A stretch of 55,089 nt of DNA from Sedimenticola sp. (GTDB taxonomy: Bacteria > Pseudomonadota > Gammaproteobacteria > Chromatiales > Chromatiaceae): contig JALVNE010000004.1 of the NCBI GenBank assembly GCA_027026755.1, positions 1 to 55,089 on the forward strand, read 5' to 3'. The notes under the pieces are model-generated. The model worked only from the letters and a program-made list of their open reading frames with translations, ran no database searches and was not told the DNA's origin. Below are positions 6,952-15,422 of this stretch, in pieces. Position numbers and translations under genes: made by a program. The stretch's first letter is position 1, and the number at the start of each line of letters is the position of its first letter.

Positions 6952-8414
6952 TGAAACCATCCATCCAGCTCCGTCTGGGTCAGAATCTGACCATGACCCC
7001 CCAGTTGCAGCAGGCCATCCGCCTGCTGCAACTTTCCACGCTGGAACTCAAGCAGGAAATTCAGGAAGCCCTGGAATCCAACCTCATGCTGGAGATCGAG
7101 GAGGACGGGCAGGACAGCCTCAGCCTGTCCGCGGAAGCTGAAGACCTGCCAGCCGAGAAACCGGCCGACGCCCCGGAGGAAAGCCTGGGAGCCGAAGGCA
7201 GTACCGACAGCATCCCCGAGGAACTGCCCGTGGACGCCAACTGGGAAGACCAGTACGACATTCCGCCCCCCCGGACGGCATCCGGCAGCGGCGAGGAATC
7301 CACTGATTTCCTCGCCCGGGAAAGCCAGGAAGAAACCCTGCGGGACTATCTGCACTGGCAGCTCAACCTCACGCCCTTTTCCGACCAGGACCGGAGCATC
7401 GCCATGGCCATCATCGACGGCATTGCTCCCGACGGCTATCTCAGGGTGGAACTCGAGGACATCCTTGCCGAAATGGATGACGAGGAAATCGGCATGGAAG
7501 AAGTCCTGACGGTATTGCACCGGGTTCAGCGTTTCGACCCGCCTGGAGTCGCCGCCCGCGATCCCCGGGAATGCCTGCTGCTGCAGCTGGAACAGCTGCC
7601 GGCGGACCTGCCCCTGAAACCCCAGGCGGAAAAGCTGTTGCGCGACCATTTCGAGCTGCTCACAGGCAACAACGAGGCCCGCATCCGCAAGCTCCTGAAA
7701 GTCAACAGCGAGGAGGTGCGGCAGATATTCAATCTCATCCGTTCCCTCAATCCGCATCCCGGCTCCAGCATCTCTCCGTCGGACACCCGTTACGTGGAAC
7801 CGGACGTATTCGTGCAAAAGAAGAACGGCCGCTGGCTGGTTTCCCTCAACCCGGACACCATGCCCCGCCTGCGCGTCAATCCCGAGTACGCCGCCCTGGT
7901 GAGACGCGCCGACAACAGCAGCGACAACACCACTCTCAAGGATCACCTCCAGGAAGCCCGCTGGTTTCTCAAGAGCCTGCAGGGGCGCAACCAGACCCTG
8001 CTCAAGGTCGCCACGCGCATCGTGGAAGTTCAGCAGGGTTTCTTCGAACATGGCGAGGAAGCCATGAAGCCCCTGATCCTCAAGGACATCGCCGAAGCCG
8101 TGGACATGCACGAATCCACCATCTCACGCATCACCACCGGAAAATACATGCATACCCCAAGAGGCGTGCTGGAGTTCAAGTACTTCTTCTCCAGCCACGT
8201 CGCCACCGACAACGGCGACCAGGCGTCGGCAACGGCCATACGCGCGCATATCCGCAAGCTGATACTCGCGGAGGACCCGAAGAAGCCATTGTCCGACAAC
8301 AAGATCGCCACCATGTTGTCCAATGACGGCATCAAGGTAGCCAGGCGCACCGTCGCCAAGTACCGCGAAGCCATGGCAATCCCGCCATCCAACGAACGCA
8401 AACGTCTCGTTTAA
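6951..8414 (+). CDS. rpoN: RNA polymerase sigma-54 factor
   Basis: Alternative sigma factor that recognises -24/-12 promoters and needs an ATPase activator. It has 487 residues. Region I is Gln/Leu-rich (LRLGQNLTMTPQLQQAIRLL), an acidic linker covers about residues 45-120, then come the core-binding and DNA-binding domains. The RpoN box ARRTVAKYRE lies near the C-terminus. It sits in the usual lptB-rpoN-hpf-ptsN order. A sigma-54-type promoter is visible at 24145 in this window. Confidence 0.97.
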   Translation: MKPSIQLRLGQNLTMTPQLQQAIRLLQLSTLELKQEIQEALESNLMLEIEEDGQDSLSLSAEAEDLPAEKPADAPEESLGAEGSTDSIPEELPVDANWEDQYDIPPPRTASGSGEESTDFLARESQEETLRDYLHWQLNLTPFSDQDRSIAMAIIDGIAPDGYLRVELEDILAEMDDEEIGMEEVLTVLHRVQRFDPPGVAARDPRECLLLQLEQLPADLPLKPQAEKLLRDHFELLTGNNEARIRKLLKVNSEEVRQIFNLIRSLNPHPGSSISPSDTRYVEPDVFVQKKNGRWLVSLNPDTMPRLRVNPEYAALVRRADNSSDNTTLKDHLQEARWFLKSLQGRNQTLLKVATRIVEVQQGFFEHGEEAMKPLILKDIAEAVDMHESTISRITTGKYMHTPRGVLEFKYFFSSHVATDNGDQASATAIRAHIRKLILAEDPKKPLSDNKIATMLSNDGIKVARRTVAKYREAMAIPPSNERKRLV

Positions 8415-8429
8415 TCAAGGAGAACACTT

Positions 8430-8762
8430 ATGCAACTGAGCGTAACCGGTCACCATGTTGAACTCACCGACGCCCTGCGCAGCTATGTCGAAGACAAGAT
8501 CAAGCGCATCGAACGTCACTTCGATCACGTTACCAACGTCCATGTCATCCTCAGCGTGGAAAAACACCTGCAGAAGGCCGAAGCCACGGTGCACGTGAGC
8601 GGTGCTGACGTCTTTGCGGATGCCACCCAGGAAGACATGTATGCGGCGATCGACGGACTGGTGGACAAGCTCGACCGACAGATCCTCAAGCACAAGGAAA
8701 AGATCCAGAAACGGGCACGTGGAAACAACGCCAGGTCAGCCCTGGCGGAAATGCCCGAATAG
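8430..8762 (+). CDS. hpf: Ribosome hibernation promoting factor
   Basis: Binds the 30S decoding region and promotes formation of inactive 100S ribosomes in stationary phase. The 110 residues are of the short HPF/YfiA type: MQLSVTGHHVELTDALRSYVEDKI at the start, split here only as a family cue, and VEKHLQKAEATVHV in the middle. A strong AAGGAGA ribosome site lies 9 bases before the ATG. It is 15 bases downstream of rpoN and ahead of a perfect hairpin that separates it from ptsN. Confidence 0.94.
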   Translation: MQLSVTGHHVELTDALRSYVEDKIKRIERHFDHVTNVHVILSVEKHLQKAEATVHVSGADVFADATQEDMYAAIDGLVDKLDRQILKHKEKIQKRARGNNARSALAEMPE

Positions 8763-8811
8763 TCAAGCGCAACCACAGCGTAAAGACGACGCTTTTCGCT
8801 GACTGCTATCC

Positions 8812-8842
8812 GAGCCTTTTCCGCGCGCTGCGGAAAAGGCTC
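8812..8842 (+). promoter_or_regulatory. Perfect 13-bp hairpin between hpf and ptsN
   Basis: Arms gagccttttccgc and gcggaaaaggctc with a 5-base loop. No T-run follows, so it looks more like an mRNA-processing or stability element than a classical terminator, though partial termination is possible. Confidence 0.6.
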
Positions 8843-8861
8843 CTGAATTCAAGGCCATACC

Positions 8862-9341
8862 ATGCTACCCGAAGACCTGTTGCAATCCGACCAAATCAGC
8901 CTCCAAGACGACGCGGCCAGCAAGAAACGCGCCCTGGAGCATCTTTCGGAACTCCTCGCCGCCGGCACCAACACCCCTGCCGCGGAAGCCATCTACGAAA
9001 AGCTGCTCGAACGCGAACGTCTGGGCAGCACCGGGATGAGCGATGGGATCGCCCTGCCCCATGCCCGCATCAAGGGTATCAGCAAGCCGGTAGGGGCCTT
9101 CATACACCTGAAGCAAGGTATAGACTTCGACGCCATGGACGGCAGGCCGGTGGACATCCTGTTCGGTCTGCTGGTGCCGGAACAGGCCACGGACGTGCAC
9201 CTGGAACTGCTGGCCAGCCTGGCCAGCCTGTTCAGCAAGCCGCAGATCTGCGCCCAAGTGCGTCAGGCAGACAGCCCGGAACAGCTGATTCGCATTCTCA
9301 ACCCGCCACCGCTGGCTGATGCAGCATCAGATCACAGTTGA
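8862..9341 (+). CDS. ptsN: Nitrogen-regulatory PTS enzyme IIA
   Basis: Terminal phosphate acceptor of the regulatory PTS; in enterobacteria its dephospho form binds TrkA and KdpD. It has 159 residues with the phosphorylated His at about residue 67 in IALPHARI, and a typical C-terminal LLASLASLFSKPQICAQVR stretch. The last 23 bases overlap hprK, so the two are coupled. TrkA is also encoded in this window (28774), making the ptsN-potassium link plausible here. Confidence 0.94.
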   Translation: MLPEDLLQSDQISLQDDAASKKRALEHLSELLAAGTNTPAAEAIYEKLLERERLGSTGMSDGIALPHARIKGISKPVGAFIHLKQGIDFDAMDGRPVDILFGLLVPEQATDVHLELLASLASLFSKPQICAQVRQADSPEQLIRILNPPPLADAASDHS

Positions 9342-10266
9342 GGATCTTGTCGACGCCCTGCAGGAACGCCTGCGGCTGCGCCTGCTCGCCGGCGAAAAAG
9401 GGCTGGGCAACATCATCTTCGATGCAGACGAGGAAAAATCCGATCCCATCGTCGCCGGCCCCCTGAACTATATCCATCCCAACCGCATCCAGATCATCGG
9501 CCCCAAGGAGAAAAAGTACCTGACCGGCCTGAGCGGGGAGGAACAGCAGGCGGCACTCACCCGGCTGTTTGCCGCGGAACCGGCCGCGGTGCTGCTGAGC
9601 AACCGGCTCAAGTCCATGCCTGCCCTGGAGAAGCTGGCGAAGAAACACAATGTGCCCCTGCTGGCTTCATCCCTGAAGGACAGCCAGGTACTGGACAACA
9701 TCCAGTATTACACAGCCCGTTTCTTCGCGCGCAAGACTACCCTGCACGGTGTTTTCCTGGAAGTGCTGGGTATGGGCGTGCTGCTCACCGGTCACTCGGC
9801 CGTAGGCAAGAGCGAACTGGCCCTGGAACTCATCATCCGCGGCCATCGCCTCATTGCCGACGATGTCACCGAGTTCCGCCGGGTGGCCCCGGATATCCTC
9901 AGCGGCAGCTGCCCGCCTCTGCTGCGCGAGTTTCTCGAGGTGCGCGGCCTGGGCATACTCAATATTCCCGCCATGTTCGGCGACAGCGCCATCCTGCACA
10001 GCAAGTACCTGCATCTCATCATGCACCTGAAACGCATGAAGCTGCAGGAGATCGCCGACATGGAGCGGCTGCAGGGCGCCAGCCGCTACCGTACCGTGCT
10101 GGGCGTGGAGATTCCCGAGATCACCGTACCCGTGGCGCCAGGACGCAACCTGGCCATCCTGGTGGAAACCGCGGTGCGCGATCACATGCTCAAGCTCAAG
10201 GGCTATGACGCGGCGGAAATCTTCATCGAACGCCAGAGCCAGGCCATAGAGAAGGACAGGAAATGA
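9319..10266 (+). CDS. hprK: HPr kinase/phosphorylase
   Basis: Phosphorylates and dephosphorylates Ser46 of HPr. It has 315 residues: an N-terminal regulatory domain (1-130), the conserved LHGVFLEV, Walker A GHSAVGKS at residues 158-165, and the later LEVRGLGILNI signature. The target Ser46 is present in the HPr encoded 400 bases downstream. The gene overlaps ptsN and, by ATGA, the EIIA gene. In many proteobacteria rapZ lies at this position; here there is none. Confidence 0.95.
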   Translation: MQHQITVEDLVDALQERLRLRLLAGEKGLGNIIFDADEEKSDPIVAGPLNYIHPNRIQIIGPKEKKYLTGLSGEEQQAALTRLFAAEPAAVLLSNRLKSMPALEKLAKKHNVPLLASSLKDSQVLDNIQYYTARFFARKTTLHGVFLEVLGMGVLLTGHSAVGKSELALELIIRGHRLIADDVTEFRRVAPDILSGSCPPLLREFLEVRGLGILNIPAMFGDSAILHSKYLHLIMHLKRMKLQEIADMERLQGASRYRTVLGVEIPEITVPVAPGRNLAILVETAVRDHMLKLKGYDAAEIFIERQSQAIEKDRK

Positions 10267-10667
10267 GCACCGGCATTCTCCTCGTCACCCACCCGGGCAT
10301 AGGCGACACCCTGCTGGAGAACGCCCGCCGACTGCTGGGCGACTGCCCCGCACGCGTCCGGAGCCTCGGCATTCCCCTGGATGGCGAGCGTGAACAGCTG
10401 ATGAAAGATGCCCTGACAACAGCCCGGGCCCTGGACGATGGCAGCGGCATACTCATTCTCACCGATGCCTTTGGCGCCACGCCCAGCAACATCGCCTGCG
10501 AACTCACCCGGGAGATGCAGGCCAACGTGGTATCCGGCCTCAACCTGCCCATGCTGATCCGGGTTTTCAACTACAGCGACGACGACCTGGCCGCTCTCAC
10601 CCGCAAGGCGGAGGAAGGGGGCATGCGGGGCATACAGGTGTCCACGGCCCCGGGGGAGGAAGCATGA
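10263..10667 (+). CDS. Mannose-type PTS EIIA domain protein
   Basis: A 134-residue free-standing EIIA of the Man family, with the phosphorylated His at residue 10 (VTHPGIGD) and the TDAFGATPSNIA motif near residue 65. No EIIB, EIIC or EIID is present nearby, so it is probably a regulatory acceptor rather than part of a sugar transporter. It overlaps both hprK and the HPr gene by 4 bases (ATGA). Confidence 0.92.
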   Translation: MSTGILLVTHPGIGDTLLENARRLLGDCPARVRSLGIPLDGEREQLMKDALTTARALDDGSGILILTDAFGATPSNIACELTREMQANVVSGLNLPMLIRVFNYSDDDLAALTRKAEEGGMRGIQVSTAPGEEA

Positions 10668-10933
10668 AGTCCTCCGGCGTGCTGATCCCCAACAGGCTGG
10701 GGCTGCATGCCCGCGCCGCCGCCAAGCTGGTGAGCACCGCCAACGGATTCTCTTCCCAGGTATATCTGGAACGCAATGGCAACCGCATCAACGGCAAAAG
10801 CATCATGGGCGTGATGATGCTGGCCGCCAGCCAGGGCAGCGAAATCACCGTCATCACCGAGGGCGACGACGAGGATCAGGCCCTGGCCGCCCTGCTGGAG
10901 CTGATCAACGACGGCTTCGGGGAGGAACAATGA
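10664..10933 (+). CDS. ptsH: Phosphocarrier HPr
   Basis: Small PTS phosphocarrier, 89 residues. The enzyme I site is His15 (LGLHARAAAK) and the HprK site is Ser46 (NGKSIMGVMM); both are intact, so it can carry either phosphate. It overlaps the EIIA gene and ptsI by ATGA. It could equally be named npr, because it accompanies PtsN. Confidence 0.95.
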   Translation: MKSSGVLIPNRLGLHARAAAKLVSTANGFSSQVYLERNGNRINGKSIMGVMMLAASQGSEITVITEGDDEDQALAALLELINDGFGEEQ

Positions 10934-12657
10934 CCATCGCCATCCAGGGCATAGGGGTGAGCAGCGGCATCCGCACCGCCATTGGCAAAGTGCTGATGCT
11001 GTCCCGCGGCAGCATTCAGGCGGAGCCCGGCATGGTCCCCGCCAGCGAGGTCGAAGCGGAGGTACAGCGGTTTTTCGACGCCGTGCAGACCGCCGCAAAA
11101 CAGCTCACGGAAATCCGCAAGGAAATACCGGCAGACACGCCACCGGACATCCTGGAGTTCATCGACACCCACCTGCTCATGTTGCAGGACAAGGCCATAG
11201 CCGAGGCGCCCGCTCAGACCATACGTGACGAGGGCTGCTCCGCGGAATGGGCTCTGCAACTGCGCCGCGACCAGCTGCTGCGCGTGTTCGAGGACATGGA
11301 GGACGCCTACCTGCGCACACGCAAGGACGATCTCGATCACGTGGTCAACCGCATCATGGCCATACTGCAGGGGGAAGGCCGCAAGGAACCGGTGGAGATT
11401 GCCGGTCATATCATGGTGTCGGAAGACCTGACGCCCGCAGATATCATCACCCTGCACCACAAGGGCGCCAGCGGTTTCATCACCGATTTTGGCAGCCCCA
11501 TGTCCCACACGGCCATCCTTGCTGCCAGCCTGGGCATTCCTGCCGTGGTGGGCGCTCACGGCGCCAGCAGTCACCTGCACAGCGGCGAGCTGGTGATTCT
11601 GGACGCTGCCAATGGCACAGTGCTGGCGGACTGCGCCAGCGAAAGCATCCGCTTCTTCGAACAACGCCTGCACCGGGAAAGGGAGCGGCGCAACGCCCTG
11701 CAGACCCTGCGGGACACCCCGGCAGTCACCCGGGACGGCGAGCGCATCGAACTGCAGGCCAATATCGAACTGCCGGAGGACGTGGAAGAAGTACGCAATC
11801 AGGGTGGCGACGGCATCGGTCTGTACCGCACGGAATTCCTCTACATGAACCGGGACCAGCTGCCCACGGAAGACGAGCATTACCTGGCCTACCGGCAGGT
11901 CATCGAGGGCATGGACGGGCGCCCGGTGACCATACGCACCCTGGACCTTGGGGCCGACAAGCAGTGTGAACATCAGCCCGAGCCTGCCGCCTGCATCAAT
12001 CCGGCCCTGGGATTGCGCGCCATACGCCTGTGTCTGAAGGAAACGGACATCTTTCGCGTGCAGATCCGCGCCATCCTGCGCGCGTCGGCGCATGGCTCTG
12101 TGCGCCTGATGATTCCCATGCTGACCAATCTCTGGGAAGCCCGCCAGGCGCGGGAAATCATCGACATGGAAATGCACAGCCTCGGGGAACAGCGCATTGC
12201 CATGGATGAAACCCTGCCCATAGGCGCCATGATAGAAACACCGGCCGCCGCTCTCACGGCGGATGCCTTTGCGCAGATGTTCGATTTCCTTTCCATCGGC
12301 ACCAATGATCTCATCCAGTACACCCTGGCAGTGGACCGTGCCGATGACAGCGTCAATCACCTCTATGATCCCCTGCACCCCGCCGTGCTTAAACTGATTC
12401 GCTACATCCTGGAAGCCGGCAGGCGATGCCGCAAGCCCGTGGCCATGTGTGGCGAAATGGCAGGCGATCCCCGTTACACGCCATTGCTGCTGGGACTGGG
12501 GCTGCGAACCCTGAGCATGCACCCCGCCTCCCTGCCAGAAGTAAAACAACTGATCCGCAAACTGGACCTGGAGCAACTGACGGAGCGGGTGGATAAACTG
12601 CTGCGCGATCCTTCCGCCTATGACCTGGCGGGACCTGTTGAAGCTCTGGCAGACTGA
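10930..12657 (+). CDS. ptsI: PTS enzyme I (phosphoenolpyruvate-protein phosphotransferase)
   Basis: Transfers phosphate from phosphoenolpyruvate to HPr. It has 575 residues. The active His is at about residue 193 (GSPMSHTAI), the PEP-binding barrel includes GIGLYRTEFLYM and TLDLGADK, and the catalytic Cys is in VAMCGEMAGD near the C-terminus. There is no N-terminal GAF domain, so this is the ordinary enzyme I rather than PtsP. It is the last gene of the overlapping ptsN-hprK-EIIA-HPr-ptsI unit and converges on the lytic transglycosylase gene with 4 bases between. Confidence 0.96.
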   Translation: MTIAIQGIGVSSGIRTAIGKVLMLSRGSIQAEPGMVPASEVEAEVQRFFDAVQTAAKQLTEIRKEIPADTPPDILEFIDTHLLMLQDKAIAEAPAQTIRDEGCSAEWALQLRRDQLLRVFEDMEDAYLRTRKDDLDHVVNRIMAILQGEGRKEPVEIAGHIMVSEDLTPADIITLHHKGASGFITDFGSPMSHTAILAASLGIPAVVGAHGASSHLHSGELVILDAANGTVLADCASESIRFFEQRLHRERERRNALQTLRDTPAVTRDGERIELQANIELPEDVEEVRNQGGDGIGLYRTEFLYMNRDQLPTEDEHYLAYRQVIEGMDGRPVTIRTLDLGADKQCEHQPEPAACINPALGLRAIRLCLKETDIFRVQIRAILRASAHGSVRLMIPMLTNLWEARQAREIIDMEMHSLGEQRIAMDETLPIGAMIETPAAALTADAFAQMFDFLSIGTNDLIQYTLAVDRADDSVNHLYDPLHPAVLKLIRYILEAGRRCRKPVAMCGEMAGDPRYTPLLLGLGLRTLSMHPASLPEVKQLIRKLDLEQLTERVDKLLRDPSAYDLAGPVEALAD

Positions 12658-12661
12658 GCCT

Positions 12662-13564
12662 TCAGGGACGGGCGGACTGCGCCAGCCAGTCCAGATCGTA
12701 GGGATGCCTGCGTTTTGCATAGAGACGCAGAATGCGCCGCACATAACCCCGGGTTTCCGCATAGGGAGGAACGCCCTGGTAGCGGACTACGCTTTGCTCA
12801 CCGGCATTGTAGGCGGCCAGCACTTTTTCCAGATCCCCACGAAACCAGGCCAGCAGCCAGCGCAGGTAGGCCATGCCACCACGCAGATTGTCCTCCAGAT
12901 CCCAGATGTCCTGTACGCCAAAGCGCCGGGCCGTGGAAGGCAATAGCTGCATGAGCCCCCTGGCGCCACGGGGCGACAGGGCCCGGGGCTGAAACCCGGA
13001 TTCAGTATCGATGACAGCCGCCACCAGGTTGGCATCCAGGCCGTACTCCGGCGCCAGTTCCTCCACGAGGTGCAGGATATCCCGACAGCGTGCCGACTCG
13101 CATTTTTCGTACACCCAGGGCAGCATCACCGCATCCTCGCAGCCCGTGAGCCTGCTTTCCCCGGCGCCGAGCATGGGCAGGATATTGGCCGCCTGTTCGT
13201 CTCCCGCCCGCGCCGCCTTCTGCAGCCAGTAGCGGGCAATGCCATCGTCCCTGGCCACTCCCCGTCCATTGGCAAACATCCACCCCAGGTTGTACCAGGC
13301 TTCCCTCAGCCCCTGGGCGGCGGCCCGGCAATACCAGCGACGGGCCAGGGTCGGGGAACGCGGCAGCCCTTCGCCATGCTCCAGGGCAACACCCAGGGCC
13401 AGCTGGGCGCGGGGCTCTCCATGCTCGGCCAGACGGGTCAGCTCATCCAGTGGCAGCAGACTGAAATCGGGCGCTGCAGCCGTCCTCACGGCAGGCGCAG
13501 TCAGCAGCATGATGCACAACACCCACGAAAACACCTTCTTCCCTGCGGATCCCGAGCCATTCAT
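12662..13564 (-). CDS. Lytic transglycosylase with Sel1 repeats
   Basis: A secreted peptidoglycan-cleaving enzyme. From the ATG at 13564 (six codons inside a longer frame starting 13582) it has a signal peptide (VLCIMLLTAPAV). Two or three Sel1-like repeats follow (AQLALGVALEHGEGLPRSP, then AWYNLGWMFANGRGVARDD). A C-terminal SLT domain has the catalytic Glu in TESGF, then GLMQLLPSTA and AAYNAGEQ. Sel1 repeats commonly mediate protein contacts. It is divergent from mgtE and its AT-rich start region overlaps the mgtE leader area. Confidence 0.9.
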   Translation of the reverse strand: MNGSGSAGKKVFSWVLCIMLLTAPAVRTAAAPDFSLLPLDELTRLAEHGEPRAQLALGVALEHGEGLPRSPTLARRWYCRAAAQGLREAWYNLGWMFANGRGVARDDGIARYWLQKAARAGDEQAANILPMLGAGESRLTGCEDAVMLPWVYEKCESARCRDILHLVEELAPEYGLDANLVAAVIDTESGFQPRALSPRGARGLMQLLPSTARRFGVQDIWDLEDNLRGGMAYLRWLLAWFRGDLEKVLAAYNAGEQSVVRYQGVPPYAETRGYVRRILRLYAKRRHPYDLDWLAQSARP

Positions 13565-13598
13565 TGTCCCAGTATAACTCATGCAAGCAGGCCCGCCG

Positions 13599-13626
13599 GA
13601 TGTTGAAGAACACCGTCTTCAACATC
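13599..13626 (+). promoter_or_regulatory. Perfect hairpin in the mgtE 5' region
   Basis: Arms gatgttgaaga and tcttcaacatc (11 bp) with loop acaccg. It contains the ATG of the short ORF at 13600 and could control its translation. No T-run follows. Confidence 0.5.
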
Positions 13627-13704
13627 CTGCAGGAGGCGGTCTGCATTGTTTTCCGCAAACTGCTAAACTGCCCGGGCAATTCAGAACAGGCAGGCGTTCC
13701 ATGA
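13600..13704 (+). other. Possible 34-codon leader ORF overlapping mgtE
   Basis: ATG at 13600 reads 34 codons (starting MLKNTVFNIL, with CIVFRKLLNC in the middle) and ends in TGA at 13702-13704, overlapping the mgtE start as ATGA. Its ATG lies within a perfect hairpin. Leader ORFs control some magnesium-transporter genes in other bacteria (mgtA, mgtC), which makes this worth noting. No clear ribosome site precedes it and chance is not excluded. Confidence 0.35.
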
Positions 13705-15062
13705 CCACCCCCGCAAGTACAGAAGGCGAAATCTCACGCCTGGAACAGATCCAGGAATACCTGGATCAGGATTCCTGGCGCGAAGCCGCCGCGCTGCTGA
13801 GAAAACTGCAGCCGGCGGAAATCGCCCACGTCCTCGAGGCCCTGCCCCTGAACCAGCGCCAGATCCTCTGGGATCTGCTGGACTCCGACCAGGACGGCGA
13901 AACCCTCATGGAGCTCACGGAAAACGTCCGTAACGAGCTTCTGCAGAACATGCGCGAGGATGACATCGTCGCCGCCACCGAACACATGGACGTGGACGAC
14001 CTGGCCGACTTCATCCAGGAACTGCCGGAAGACGTCACCGACCAGGTCATGCGCTCCCTGGACGAGCAGGACAGGCGGCGCCTGGAAACCGTGCTCTCCT
14101 ACCCCGAGGACACCGCCGGCGGCCTGATGAACACGGACACCGTGACCGTGCGGCCGGAAGTCAGCCTGGACGTGGTGTTGCGTTATCTACGCCAGCTCGG
14201 CGAACGGGTGCCCCGGGATACGGACCAGCTGTTCGTCACCAACCGGGATGACGAGTACCTGGGCACCCTGCGGCTGGCCGACCTGGTCACCCACGATCCC
14301 AACGACACCGTAGCGGAAGTCATGAGCCTGGGCGTACAGCCCTTCAACGTCATGACGCCGGATTCGGACGTGGCCAGACGCTTCGAACAATACGACCTGC
14401 TGTCCGCTCCGGTGGTGGATGACCAGGGACATCTGATGGGCCGGATCACCGTGGACGACGTAGTGGACCTCATCCGCGAGGAAGGCGAGCACCAGTTCAT
14501 GGGCTCTGCCGGCCTCTCAGAAGACGAGGACATGTTCGCACCGGTACTGGAAAGCAGCAAACGGCGCGCCCTGTGGCTGGGCATCAACCTGCTCACGGCC
14601 TTTCTCGCCTCCTGGGTCATCGGCCATTTCGAGGACACCCTGGATCGTATCGTGGCTCTGGCAGTGCTCATGCCCATCGTGGCCAGTATGGGAGGCGTGG
14701 GTGGCACCCAGACCCTGACCCTGGCCATACGCGGTATCGCCCTGGGACAGCTGTCGAGCAAGAACGCTGGCTACCTGCTGGCCAAGGAACTGGCCGTGGC
14801 AGCGATCAACGGCATCATTTGGGCCGTGGTGGTGGGCTTCATCGCCGGTGTCTGGTTCGACAGCACCGACATTGCCCTGGTCATCGCCGCCGCCATGATC
14901 ATCAATCTCATCGCCGCCGCCATCACTGGCGCCCTGCTGCCCCTGGCTTTGGACAAGCTGGGCATAGACCCGGCCCTGGCGGGAGGGGTGCTGCTCACCA
15001 CCGTCACCGACGTCGTGGGTTTCCTGTCCTTTCTCGGCCTCGCGACCCTGTTTCTACTCTAG
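13701..15062 (+). CDS. mgtE: Magnesium transporter MgtE
   Basis: Mg2+ channel of 453 residues. The cytosolic N domain covers roughly residues 20-140 (LRKLQPAEIAHVLEALP) and two CBS domains roughly 140-270. Five membrane helices follow with family motifs NLLTAFLASWVI and MPIVASMGGVGGTQTL. Intracellular Mg2+ closes the channel through the N/CBS domains in this family. The ATG at 13701 is the family start; the frame is open 40 codons further upstream, but that part has no homology I recognise. A stem-loop with a short T-run follows at 15110. Confidence 0.94.
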   Translation: MTTPASTEGEISRLEQIQEYLDQDSWREAAALLRKLQPAEIAHVLEALPLNQRQILWDLLDSDQDGETLMELTENVRNELLQNMREDDIVAATEHMDVDDLADFIQELPEDVTDQVMRSLDEQDRRRLETVLSYPEDTAGGLMNTDTVTVRPEVSLDVVLRYLRQLGERVPRDTDQLFVTNRDDEYLGTLRLADLVTHDPNDTVAEVMSLGVQPFNVMTPDSDVARRFEQYDLLSAPVVDDQGHLMGRITVDDVVDLIREEGEHQFMGSAGLSEDEDMFAPVLESSKRRALWLGINLLTAFLASWVIGHFEDTLDRIVALAVLMPIVASMGGVGGTQTLTLAIRGIALGQLSSKNAGYLLAKELAVAAINGIIWAVVVGFIAGVWFDSTDIALVIAAAMIINLIAAAITGALLPLALDKLGIDPALAGGVLLTTVTDVVGFLSFLGLATLFLL

Positions 15063-15109
15063 GCGCCTGCCCAGCAGCGTGTTGAACGATACTTTGTCCG
15101 ACACCATGT

Positions 15110-15133
15110 GGGGGCACGAAAATGCCCCCTTTC
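15110..15133 (+). terminator. Probable terminator of mgtE
   Basis: Stem gggggca / tgccccc with loop cgaaaa, followed by TTTCC. The T-run is short. The rest of the 360-base gap (15063-15422) shows no gene or other clear structure apart from the start region of the next gene. Confidence 0.5.
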
Positions 15134-15422
15134 CATGGCCGTACGCCACTGGTTTTTATCCATATGATGCAACCTGGCACCATGCCGTAGGTTCAGCTTC
15201 AGCCCAACAACAGCTGCCACACAGGAACAATGTCGGCGGAAGCCCGGCCAACCGACAGTTTTTTTCCATAACCAGGAGCGCAATCGGCAAACTCGGGAAG
15301 ACTGGCCTGATTATCCAGGCGGCCGCTTGACGCAGCTCACAAAAACACCGTCGATTCCAGCGGTCGCCCGGTTTTCATGGAACCATACGGGGAAGACCAA
15401 CAGAATACCCCCGAGTTCAAGA

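Noticed and set aside
10876..12762. 628-codon minus-strand frame opposite ptsI
   Set aside because: An antisense shadow of ptsI with no recognisable domain.
13570..13578. agtataact as a shared -10 for the lytic transglycosylase and mgtE
   Set aside because: For the transglycosylase it would leave no leader before the ATG at 13564, and no convincing -35 exists for either direction.
15170..15190. Sigma-54 site (tggcac...) before the cyclase gene
   Set aside because: The GC of the -12 element is not at the required 10-base spacing.
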